Source of the DNA: an uncultured bacterium
GTDB taxonomy: Bacteria > Cyanobacteriota > Vampirovibrionia > Gastranaerophilales > Gastranaerophilaceae
Reading direction: 5' to 3'
Length of the DNA: 6,152 nucleotides
Assembly: GCA_945910925.1 (NCBI GenBank)
Contig: CAMDZX010000109.1
Location: forward strand, 1 to 6,152
The notes under the pieces are model-generated. The model was not told the DNA's origin. It was given only the letters and a program-made list of their open reading frames with translations, and searched no databases. A program made the translations under genes and the position numbers. Each line of letters opens with the position of its first letter. Positions within the stretch are counted from its first letter, which is position 1. Positions 1 to 5,754 of the stretch are shown here, one piece after another.

Positions 1-1
1 T

Positions 2-2278
2 CCTTCCAGATTAGATGATGCCGTACGAACAGCATTAAGTGCTGAAGATGAGTTTTTCGATACTGAAAAGTTTAATACTTTCTTTAATATAATGGGACAA
101 GTCAGACGTACAGCACGTTTGAAATCTAAGAGCGAAGCAAAACGTGTTCCGAAATTCCAACGTAAAGTTGCGATTATGGAAGCTATCGAAAAACAAAAAG
201 CACCCGTACAAGTGGAATCTGATTTTAAGGACAAATATCTGTTTACTTCTTTGGAGCAATATCAAACAGATATGTTAAGTGATTTGGATAAGTTAGAAGA
301 TATTCCTAATGATTTAAAATCAGATATGCAAAAATCAATTAAGGATAATAATTTTGATATGAGAAAAACGTATTCCGATTATTATTCATTGCTTAATGAA
401 TGTAAAACATTGGATGATGTAAAAATGTTTTATCCTGAGTTAGAATACCCTAAAGAAAAACCTGTTTATCAAAAAAGTGCATCATATAGAACTCTTAGTA
501 ACCGTCTCGCAGAAGAAGATTTTGATGGCATAGTTATTGATGTACTTAAAAAATCATATATTGATATGAAACCAAAAGATAAAATTTTTGTACACCTTGA
601 ACATAGTACCCCAACAAATTATAGATGTTTGGATAAGGCGGGATATAAATTCAGTTATCCTTCAAAGGAAACATTACAATTCTTGGATAAGGCAGATAAA
701 TTGAATACAAGGTTTGCAGACATGCCGGATTTAGACGAAGAAAATATAAAACAACTGGCAAATAAACACGCAATCAGAACAAGTAAAACTTGGCAAGAAT
801 ATCACGATATGACCAATTCTTTCTGGATGCCTGTAAGACTTATTAAGCATAAACGTTTGCATCCGGATAATAGTGAATATAGTACTGATAAACTTGTAAA
901 TACTTATTTGCTTCAATTGTATAAGCAAAATAAAGATGCAGATTATCCTGCAAATCCTTTGGCATTCTCTGATGAAGAAAAATATATTTCAAAACCAGAA
1001 ATAAGACTTATTAATGGAATCTATATGAACAGATACAAAAAAGCGGATGAAGAAGTTAATAATCCTGACTTTGTTGAGTTCTCAAACAAGTTTGATAAAG
1101 ACGCAATCGGAAAATCAATCGAGGGTCTTGAAGATAAATATACAAAAACATTCTTCCGCAGATATTGGACAAAGGAAAGAAAAAATAACCTGAAATCAGA
1201 GTTACAAAATGCAAATGATTTGATTTATGAAAAAATCCTGCTAAAAGAACAAATAACTCCTAAGCAGGTAACAGACAAAGATGTTCAAGAGTTGATTGAG
1301 GAAGATTTATCAATAGATATTCCTCAAGTAGGAGATAGTGGACTCTCAAAATTCAGATATACTGTTGCTAATATCAAGGATAAGGACTTAAAAGAACGTT
1401 GTACAACTTGTATATCAAATGAAGAAAATCCTGATTTGGGTTATTTTGAAACAATAAATAAGATTTTACAACAATCTTCTGATGACAATGGAGTACTGAA
1501 TGAAGATAAAGCGTTTGTTTTGATAAATCTTCGTGATGGGTATCTTGAACATTTGATTAATGACGGAGAAACTTTATCAGAAGATGAATTTGTTTCTCAA
1601 AGCCTCGCAGAATATAAAGATGATTCAGGAAAAATCGATTTTGCAAAAGCCAAAAAAGATTTTAAAGCTGAAAATCAGTATTATATGCTTTCTGAACAAT
1701 TGATGCAAAACGGACAATACGATATTTTATCACTTACGGAAGAAAAATTTTTAACAGCAAAGCCTGATTACAATAGTGCAAACAAAGTTTTGGGAATGTA
1801 TAATTCTATTCCGGATGATTTTAAAGATAAATTTGTTTCAATGTTCCAAAATAAAACAAAAATCAGACCTGAAATATTATTAAATGATTTGGGAGAATTC
1901 ACTAAAACTATTTCTTCTTGGAACTATGATAAGCCGGAAATAATCGTAATGGATAAGGATAAAGCTCCTCAGAAGGTTGTAATTCTTCCTGAAGCTAAAG
2001 CACAACTTTTTGAAACAACAGGTAAAAATATACCTTTATTTGATAATTACATCAAAAAATGTTATCAGGCGGCTACTCACAGAACAGGAGAACAAAACGG
2101 ACAGGGAGTTAAAGTTCTTGTCGGTAGTGATTATGATGTTGAACTAAAAATCAAAGGTAGCGGTGGGAACTTGCGTATGTACGGACGTATTGCAACAGAA
2201 GAAGATAAAAAACTGTATGAAACCGATGACGGAATAAGCGTTAAGTATGTATTTTATAAGCATGATGACCACTTATAA
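2..2278 (+). CDS. Large hypothetical protein, 5' end outside the window
   Basis: The frame is open from base 2 without a stop, so 758 residues are visible and the true start lies upstream. The ATG at 92 has no Shine-Dalgarno sequence before it, and the 30 codons before it read like ordinary protein (RLDDAVRTALSAEDEFF), so 92 is probably not the start. The protein is hydrophilic and rich in Lys, Asp, Glu and Asn. I see no membrane segment, signal peptide, P-loop, HExxH or other catalytic signature. A single CxxC pair lies near visible residues 467-470. The middle part is helical with aromatic patches (SFWMPVRLIKHKRL; FFRRYWTKERKNN). The last 46 residues look like a beta-rich module (VELKIKGSGGNLRMYGRI, then VKYVFYKHDDHL). 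I do not recognise a family. It lies 58 bases upstream of kdsB on the same strand with no clear terminator between, so co-transcription is possible. That the frame is a real gene is nearly certain; its function is unknown. Confidence 0.85.
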   Translation, partial: PSRLDDAVRTALSAEDEFFDTEKFNTFFNIMGQVRRTARLKSKSEAKRVPKFQRKVAIMEAIEKQKAPVQVESDFKDKYLFTSLEQYQTDMLSDLDKLEDIPNDLKSDMQKSIKDNNFDMRKTYSDYYSLLNECKTLDDVKMFYPELEYPKEKPVYQKSASYRTLSNRLAEEDFDGIVIDVLKKSYIDMKPKDKIFVHLEHSTPTNYRCLDKAGYKFSYPSKETLQFLDKADKLNTRFADMPDLDEENIKQLANKHAIRTSKTWQEYHDMTNSFWMPVRLIKHKRLHPDNSEYSTDKLVNTYLLQLYKQNKDADYPANPLAFSDEEKYISKPEIRLINGIYMNRYKKADEEVNNPDFVEFSNKFDKDAIGKSIEGLEDKYTKTFFRRYWTKERKNNLKSELQNANDLIYEKILLKEQITPKQVTDKDVQELIEEDLSIDIPQVGDSGLSKFRYTVANIKDKDLKERCTTCISNEENPDLGYFETINKILQQSSDDNGVLNEDKAFVLINLRDGYLEHLINDGETLSEDEFVSQSLAEYKDDSGKIDFAKAKKDFKAENQYYMLSEQLMQNGQYDILSLTEEKFLTAKPDYNSANKVLGMYNSIPDDFKDKFVSMFQNKTKIRPEILLNDLGEFTKTISSWNYDKPEIIVMDKDKAPQKVVILPEAKAQLFETTGKNIPLFDNYIKKCYQAATHRTGEQNGQGVKVLVGSDYDVELKIKGSGGNLRMYGRIATEEDKKLYETDDGISVKYVFYKHDDHL

Positions 2279-2336
2279 TTTTAGTGATATCATGCAAAAG
2301 TAAGCAATTAAAAGTATGAAAAAGAGAGAGTAAGTT

Positions 2337-3083
2337 ATGTATTCCGATAAACAAACAGCAATTATTATACCTGCAAGATATGAATCAAGCAGACTGAGAG
2401 GTAAACCGCTTATTGAGGTTGGCGGCAAACCTATTATTCAATGGGTTTTTGAAAAAGCAGTTCAGGCAAACCTTGCTGATAGAGTTATTATTGCTACGGA
2501 TAATGAACAAATATATGAAACTTCATTGATGTTTGGTGCTGAGGCAGAAATGACTTTGGATACACACAACAGCGGCAGTGACAGAATTGCCGAAGTTGTA
2601 TCAAGACACCCTGAGATTGCGTACATCGTTAATCTTCAAGGTGATGAACCGATGATTAACCCTGAAACAATTGATTGTGTTATCAGTATGGTAAAAGATG
2701 ATATTCAGGCGGATATTTCTACAATTGTCAGAGAAATCAAAGATGAAAAAGATATTAATGATCCTAATCTTGTTAAATGTGTGTTTAATAATTTGGGTTA
2801 CGCTATGTATTTCTCACGTTCTAAAATTCCTTATGAAAGAAATGTCGGACACGCCAAATTTTACGGACATCTTGGGATATACGGATATAAACGTGACGCT
2901 TTGTTTAAAATGACAGAGGCAAATCAGGGAAGTTTAGAGCTTGCAGAGAGCTTGGAACAGCTCAGAGCATTGCAAATGGGTATGAAAATTAAGGTTTCGG
3001 TTGTTGATGAAACTCCAATCGGAATTGATACATTAGAGGATTTGAATAATTTTAAAACTCAAGTAAAAATGAACACAATATAA
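2337..3083 (+). CDS. kdsB: 3-deoxy-manno-octulosonate cytidylyltransferase (CMP-Kdo synthetase)
   Basis: KdsB transfers CMP from CTP to Kdo, the activation step before Kdo is added to lipid A in lipopolysaccharide synthesis; it is a cytosolic enzyme. At 248 residues it has the usual family length. Family motifs appear in order: IIPARYESSRLRGKPL (10-25, nucleotide-binding loop), VIIATDNEQI (50-59), HNSGSDRIAEV (77-87), VNLQGDEPMI (98-107, with metal-binding Asp103), GYAMYFSRSKIPYER (154-168), GHLGIYGYKRDAL (177-189), LELAESLEQLRAL (200-212) and GIDTLEDL (229-236, with the second conserved Asp at 231). The start at 2337 is fixed by an in-frame TAA just upstream at 2331-2333, closing a five-codon ATG frame from 2316; the ribosome site is a weak GAGAGAG at 2324-2330. 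A TATAAT at 2274-2279, over the previous stop codon, could be a promoter, but no good -35 goes with it. The presence of kdsB implies a Kdo-containing outer membrane. Confidence 0.97.
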   Translation: MYSDKQTAIIIPARYESSRLRGKPLIEVGGKPIIQWVFEKAVQANLADRVIIATDNEQIYETSLMFGAEAEMTLDTHNSGSDRIAEVVSRHPEIAYIVNLQGDEPMINPETIDCVISMVKDDIQADISTIVREIKDEKDINDPNLVKCVFNNLGYAMYFSRSKIPYERNVGHAKFYGHLGIYGYKRDALFKMTEANQGSLELAESLEQLRALQMGMKIKVSVVDETPIGIDTLEDLNNFKTQVKMNTI

Positions 3084-3096
3084 AAAAATATTGTGT
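3073..3096. repeat. Perfect 9-bp inverted repeat over the kdsB stop codon
   Basis: ACACAATAT (3073-3081) pairs perfectly with ATATTGTGT (3088-3096) around a loop of six A. The left arm contains the last kdsB codons and the T of its TAA stop. The run after the right arm is A-rich rather than T-rich on the + strand, so this is not a classical intrinsic terminator for kdsB. It could mark the end of the kdsB message by stem stability or be an operator for the rpaB promoter just downstream. Confidence 0.5.
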
Positions 3097-3105
3097 AAAA
3101 AGTGC

Positions 3106-3134
3106 TTGCAATTTTTGTAAAATTCTATTAATAT
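3106..3134 (+). promoter_or_regulatory. Candidate promoter of the rpaB-like gene
   Basis: TTGCAA (3106-3111) and TAATAT (3129-3134) are 17 bp apart, which would start transcription near 3141 and give a leader of about 64 nt. The -35 is good (TTG then A-type hexamer) and the -10 matches four of six consensus positions. TATAAG (3132-3137), overlapping it, is an alternative -10. Two TGTAAAA copies flank the -35 at 3094-3100 and 3116-3122, exactly 22 bp apart. Confidence 0.4.
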
Positions 3135-3166
3135 AAGTTTATATTTATTTAAGAAACTTAAAATTA

Positions 3167-3184
3167 GTAAACATTTCGTAAACA
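3167..3184. promoter_or_regulatory. Two GTAAACA direct repeats in 11-bp phase, possible regulator site
   Basis: GTAAACA occurs at 3167-3173 and again at 3178-3184, 11 bp apart, 21 bp before the rpaB start. OmpR/PhoB-family regulators typically bind tandem direct repeats at 10-11 bp spacing, and the cyanobacterial RpaB site (HLR1) is a pair of TTACA/TGTAA-type half sites. The spacing fits an autoregulatory site, but the half sites are not a strict HLR1 match, and the position would be downstream of the proposed transcription start. Inferred only. Confidence 0.3.
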
Positions 3185-3204
3185 AAATATAAGGATGGTT
3201 AATA

Positions 3205-3969
3205 ATGACTGATAAGGAAGAATTACACGAGTCACAAGGCGAAGCCAATACTGTGCAAAAAATATTGGTTGCAGATGATGAGGCAAGTATCAGAAGGATT
3301 TTGGAAACACGTCTGAAAATGGTTGGCTACGAGGTAGTAGTTGCAGAAGACGGTGAAGAAGCTGTAGAAGTTTTCAACAAGACAAATCCTGATTTAGTTG
3401 TTTTGGATGTAATGATGCCTAAAATGGATGGTTATGGTGTAACCAGAGAAATCAGAAGAACTTCTGATGTTCCGATAATTATTTTAACAGCTCTTGGAGA
3501 TGTTTCTGAAAGAATTACGGGACTTGAACTTGGTGCAGATGATTATGTAATTAAACCTTTCAGCCCTAAAGAGCTTGAAGCAAGAGTTAAAGCTGTATTG
3601 AGAAGAACAACCAATAAAGAAGTTGTTGTTCCTACGGGTAGTAAAGCTGTTGCTAAGAATGTTATTACAACTGGAAGTATAAAAATTGATACGGCAAGAC
3701 GTCAAGTTTTCCGTAAGAATGAAAGAATTCGTTTGACCGGTATGGAATTTAGCTTGTTAGAATTGTTGGTAAATAATTCAGGTCAAGCATATTCAAGAAA
3801 CGAAATTTTGCAACATGTTTGGTCATATCCGGCAGATCATAGAATTGATACAAGGGTTGTTGATGTACACATCTCCAGATTACGTTCTAAACTGGAAACA
3901 GACCCTACAAATCCTGAGTTAATATTAACAGCTCGTGGTATCGGATATATGTTCCAAAGAATTAATTAA
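3205..3969 (+). CDS. rpaB: OmpR-family response regulator, RpaB/Ycf27-like
   Basis: A two-domain DNA-binding response regulator of 254 residues. The receiver domain (about 19-135) has the acidic pair Asp24/Asp25, the phospho-acceptor Asp68 in LVVLDVMMPKMDGYGV, Thr95 in IIILTALGDV and Lys117 in DDYVIKPFSPKELEARV. The winged-helix domain (about 155-253) contains LTGMEFSLLELL, the recognition-helix region RVVDVHISRLRSKLE, and the ending GIGYMF. The DEASIRRILETRL, ERITGLELGADDYVIKPFSPKELEAR and DHRIDTRVVDVHISRLRSKLE stretches are of the kind seen in cyanobacterial RpaB and plastid Ycf27, where the partner kinase is NblS/Hik33 and targets include high-light and stress genes; here no kinase is encoded nearby. 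An 18-residue polar extension precedes the receiver domain. AAGGA at 3191-3195 sits nine bases before the ATG and fixes the start. The gene has its own promoter candidate and a strong terminator, so it is probably monocistronic. Confident as an OmpR-type regulator, fairly confident as RpaB-like; the targets in this organism are unknown. Confidence 0.93.
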   Translation: MTDKEELHESQGEANTVQKILVADDEASIRRILETRLKMVGYEVVVAEDGEEAVEVFNKTNPDLVVLDVMMPKMDGYGVTREIRRTSDVPIIILTALGDVSERITGLELGADDYVIKPFSPKELEARVKAVLRRTTNKEVVVPTGSKAVAKNVITTGSIKIDTARRQVFRKNERIRLTGMEFSLLELLVNNSGQAYSRNEILQHVWSYPADHRIDTRVVDVHISRLRSKLETDPTNPELILTARGIGYMFQRIN

Positions 3970-3989
3970 GGAATTAATAAATATTTTGT

Positions 3990-4026
3990 AAAAAGAGATT
4001 GGTATATTGATATCAATCTCTTTTTT
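3990..4026 (+). terminator. Intrinsic terminator after the rpaB-like gene
   Basis: AAAAGAGATTG (3991-4001) pairs with CAATCTC plus the following T run (4014-4024), and the stem extends inward through G4002-T4013, T4003-A4012, A4004-T4011 and T4005-A4010 around a four-base loop. Six T follow at 4021-4026. It begins about 20 bases after the stop codon at 3969. The A-tract on the left arm could also let it work leftward. Confidence 0.9.
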
Positions 4027-4035
4027 AAATGGTAC

Positions 4036-4063
4036 TTGTACAAAAATATTGATTTGTTATAAT
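4036..4063 (+). promoter_or_regulatory. Promoter of tRNA-His
   Basis: TTGTAC (4036-4041) is followed after 16 bp by a perfect TATAAT (4058-4063). Transcription would begin near 4070, about nine bases before the mature tRNA 5' end, which is a normal short tRNA leader. Confidence 0.65.
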
Positions 4064-4078
4064 TTACATTGTGGGCAT

Positions 4079-4155
4079 GGCGGATATCGTCAAGTGGTCA
4101 AGACCTCGGATTGTGGTTCCGATATGCGTGGGTTCGAATCCCACTATCCGCCCCA
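4079..4155 (+). tRNA. tRNA-His (anticodon GTG)
   Basis: A full cloverleaf is readable. Acceptor arm GCGGATA (4080-4086) pairs with TATCCGC (4145-4151). The D stem is GTC/GAC (4089-4091, 4102-4104). The anticodon stem is TCGGA/TCCGA (4106-4110, 4118-4122) around loop TTGTGGT, giving anticodon GTG at 4113-4115. The T arm is GTGGG/CCCAC (4128-4132, 4140-4144) with loop TTCGAAT. The identity is confirmed by the histidine hallmark: an extra 5' G (G-1, 4079) opposite discriminator C73 (4152). The 3' CCA is encoded (4153-4155). The unit has its own promoter and terminator. Confidence 0.98.
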
Positions 4156-4161
4156 TTTTTT

Positions 4162-4187
4162 AAAAAGACCCTATATGGGTCTTTTTT
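4162..4187 (+). terminator. Intrinsic terminator of tRNA-His
   Basis: AAAAAGACCC (4162-4171) pairs with GGGTCTTTTT (4177-4186) around the five-base loop TATAT, ending in a run of six T (4182-4187). It starts six bases after the tRNA CCA. Confidence 0.92.
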
Positions 4188-4235
4188 ATTGTAAATATAA
4201 CTTGACTTGCAGTTTGAGAAAAAGTGTCAGATAAA

Positions 4236-4316
4236 ATGAGAATTTTTATTGTCGGTTTGGGAAATCCGACCTGCCTGCTATCACTTAGAATGGAAAATTT
4301 TAGTGGATTTCCTTAG
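4236..4316 (+). pseudogene. pth: Possible decayed start of peptidyl-tRNA hydrolase
   Basis: The ATG at 4236 opens a 26-codon frame beginning MRIFIVGLGNP, which matches the N-terminal signature of peptidyl-tRNA hydrolase (the enzyme that recycles peptidyl-tRNA; family start M-x-hydrophobic-VGLGNPGxxY..TRHNxGF). After GNP the frame is wrong and stops at 4314-4316. A single-base shift after 4274 places a Tyr (codon 4279-4281) four residues after GNP, where the family has one, and the shifted frame then reads a Val-Asp-Phe-Leu near 4303-4314, as expected after the missing TRHN..GF segment, about 12 bases too early. This suggests a frameshifted and deleted remnant ending where the palindrome-bounded segment begins. 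The rest of pth is not found in the window. The same bases also form a hairpin (GTCGGTTT/AAATCCGAC, 4251-4270), so chance similarity cannot be excluded. Confidence 0.4.
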
Positions 4317-4331
4317 TGTACATTATCTTTT

Positions 4332-4349
4332 GGTGCAAAAAATTGCACT
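4332..4349. repeat. 18-base palindromic repeat, copy 1 (left, outer)
   Basis: GGTGCAAAAAATTGCACT: the arms GGTGCAA and TTGCACT enclose AAAA, with one imperfect end pair (G4332/T4349). It shares 17 identical bases with copy 2 and lies in the same orientation, 58 bp away. Confidence 0.8.
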
Positions 4350-4389
4350 CTACAAACTATAATGGTACTGTATAATATTCAGTAAATTA

Positions 4390-4407
4390 GGTGCAAAAAA
4401 TTGCACC
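4390..4407. repeat. 18-base palindromic repeat, copy 2 (left, inner)
   Basis: GGTGCAAAAAATTGCACC: a perfect 7-bp stem around AAAA, 46 bases beyond the stop codon of the minus-strand protease gene. No T run follows on either strand, so it is a poor intrinsic terminator. It has the form of a dimeric operator or a dispersed palindromic element. Confidence 0.8.
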
Positions 4408-4453
4408 CTCATTGTGATGGGTAGAATGACAATTGTTCCACACATCCTACGCT

Positions 4454-5515
4454 CTATATATTTGGACCTTTTAAATATTTATATAATTCCATAACATCTT
4501 TATCAAAGACTTGACCATTTGCTAAGCCAGCTCCTACTTCTGCTACAAACTCTAACGGTTGTCCTGCCGCATAACCAGAGACTTTTAGAGCAATATCTTG
4601 AACAATTTTTTCCTTCCCCCATTGAGCTATTTTTTCTTCACTATTTAATTCTTGTAACAATTCTGGTGATAAATTAAGACTATGAAGTGAGTGTATGCCT
4701 TCATGATTAAAAGCATAGTTTGGATAAGTAACACAAACGCTATCTACTGGGGGTGAGCAATGTACTCCAATTTGTTTCAAATATGACATCTGCTGATCAA
4801 TACTCATTTTCATAATTTCATCTCTAGTTTTAAATAAACCTAGTTTTTTTAAAGTTAATTGATTATCACTAGCATTCATAATTTTTTCAATAAGAAGAAT
4901 TGGAGATTTTGATTCCCCAGCTATTGAACCAACTAAGTTAGCATAATAATTCATACTAACTCTATGAAGCATAAATTTATCCAATAATGACCAATTTTTA
5001 TTATATTCATTAAGGCGAGTTTCAAATATCTCGCTCTTTGCATTGCGTAAGTATGGTGCAATCTTGTAAGCACCACTTTTATCTTTGGTTATCAAACCTT
5101 TTTTTATAAAGATATTCAAATCATCGGCAATTGCTTCATCAATATGGTCAAAGTAGTAAGTATTAACATGTAAGGTTCTTGTATTCATAGGTACAAAAGC
5201 AACACCCTTTGGGTGGTTGGGAATACTCTCAAATATGATTTCTTTATAAATCGGAGATGTCTTAGGGTTGTATTTATTCATGTGCGATATAGACTGCTTA
5301 ATCATGCCTATTATAGGAATATCTTGTACTCTTTGCCCTTTTAGTGGAATTCCTAAAATATCTTGAGGTATTGTTTTTGAAAACGTATCTGTAATTATTT
5401 GAGGTTTTATGCCAACGTGATTAACAGTACTTACAATATTCGGTGTAGAAACTGTTAAAGTTCCTTTGCCCATTGATTTCATAGCATTTGACAATATCTG
5501 TATTGTATTAACCAT
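4454..5515 (-). CDS. Putative zincin-type metallopeptidase (HEGIH)
   Basis: The minus-strand protein has 353 residues from the ATG at 5515. Its key sequence is YAFNHEGIHSLHSL (HEGIH at residues 271-275 from this start), an HExxH zinc motif with two His ligands and the catalytic Glu. About 45 residues later SGYAAGQPLEFVAEVGAGL offers Glu322 (in PLEF) or Glu326 as third ligand, the order seen in gluzincin-like and lethal-factor-like proteases. The end (DVMELYKYLKGP) also fits such C-terminal domains. The N-terminal 250 residues are not recognised. There is no signal peptide or membrane segment, so a cytosolic or non-classically exported protein is likely. The ATG at 5536 adds seven residues but lies only about five bases from the predicted transcription start and lacks a ribosome site; the ATG at 5515 has AGGGA ten bases upstream and is preferred. 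The gene stands alone, opposite to its neighbours, and is bounded by palindromes. Substrate unknown; protease assignment rests on the motif and its spacing. Confidence 0.8.
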   Translation of the reverse strand: MVNTIQILSNAMKSMGKGTLTVSTPNIVSTVNHVGIKPQIITDTFSKTIPQDILGIPLKGQRVQDIPIIGMIKQSISHMNKYNPKTSPIYKEIIFESIPNHPKGVAFVPMNTRTLHVNTYYFDHIDEAIADDLNIFIKKGLITKDKSGAYKIAPYLRNAKSEIFETRLNEYNKNWSLLDKFMLHRVSMNYYANLVGSIAGESKSPILLIEKIMNASDNQLTLKKLGLFKTRDEIMKMSIDQQMSYLKQIGVHCSPPVDSVCVTYPNYAFNHEGIHSLHSLNLSPELLQELNSEEKIAQWGKEKIVQDIALKVSGYAAGQPLEFVAEVGAGLANGQVFDKDVMELYKYLKGPNI

Positions 5516-5547
5516 AAATCTCAATTCCCTATACATAAATAAAGTAA

Positions 5548-5576
5548 ATTATAAGTTTTAAATTGACTAATTGTAA
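5548..5576 (-). promoter_or_regulatory. Promoter of the metallopeptidase gene
   Basis: Read on the minus strand, TTACAA (5576-5571) and a perfect TATAAT (5553-5548) are 17 bp apart. The start of transcription would be near 5541, giving a leader of about 26 nt to the ATG at 5515. Palindrome copy 3 is centred about 71 bp upstream of that start, a position possible for an activator or distal operator. Confidence 0.55.
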
Positions 5577-5603
5577 CGATATGTATAGGTTTTAATTGGC
5601 AAT

Positions 5604-5621
5604 GGTGCAATTTTTTGCACC
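5604..5621. repeat. 18-base palindromic repeat, copy 3 (right, inverted)
   Basis: GGTGCAATTTTTTGCACC on the + strand, the exact reverse complement of copy 2. With T5603 and A5622 the stem reaches 8 bp around TTTT. It lies upstream of the protease promoter and is inverted relative to the two left copies. Confidence 0.8.
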
Positions 5622-5657
5622 AAAATGGTTATCTAACTAAGCCAATAATAATTTTAT

Positions 5658-5684
5658 CTTCCTAGCACTAGGAAGTTTTATCCT
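5658..5684 (+). terminator. Hairpin with short T run, weak terminator candidate
   Basis: CTTCCTA (5658-5664) and TAGGAAG (5669-5675) form a perfect 7-bp stem around GCAC, followed by TTTTATCCTTTTT. The T run is interrupted, and no rightward gene ends here, so the role is uncertain. TTTTAT also precedes the stem directly, making the site partly symmetric. Confidence 0.35.
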
Positions 5685-5754
5685 TTTTCTATCATTGCTA
5701 AAATTCAACCCCAGTCGGAGTTTGAGCCATAGCCACGGCATTATTTTAGAAAAA

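Larger units (their letters stand above)
4312..5641. mobile_element. Possible inserted cassette bounded by inverted repeats
   Basis: The left end reads CTTAGT (4312-4317), ten unmatched bases, TTTT, then the palindrome at 4332. The right end, read on the other strand, gives CTTAGT (5641-5636), ten unmatched bases, TTTT, then the same palindrome (5621-5604). The two ends thus match in inverted orientation at identical spacing over the outer 6 bases and an inner block of about 21 bases. The 1330-bp interior holds one gene, for a putative zinc protease. No transposase, integrase or target-site duplication is seen (flanks ATTTC and CCAAT differ), and the outer 6-base match could be chance. The left boundary coincides with the end of the pth-like remnant. 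Confidence 0.3.

Noticed and set aside
35..928. Minus-strand open frames opposite the large hypothetical gene
   Set aside because: They are shadows of a long continuous + strand coding frame and show no family features.
2285..2292. TGATATCA palindrome between the large hypothetical gene and kdsB
   Set aside because: Eight bases is too short to claim a site, and no T run makes it a terminator.
2698..3705. Other open frames within kdsB and the rpaB-like gene, on both strands
   Set aside because: Both genes are secured by full-length family motifs in their own frames.
4007..4234. Open + strand frame of 75 codons over the tRNA-His region
   Set aside because: It runs through the rpaB terminator, the tRNA promoter, the tRNA itself and its terminator, so it cannot be a separate gene.
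4298..5354. Near-repeat TTTTAGTGGATTTCC / TTTTAGTGGAATTCC (4298-4312 and about 5339-5353)
   Set aside because: A 14 of 15 match is expected several times by chance in an AT-rich window of this size, and the second copy is coding sequence in the protease gene.
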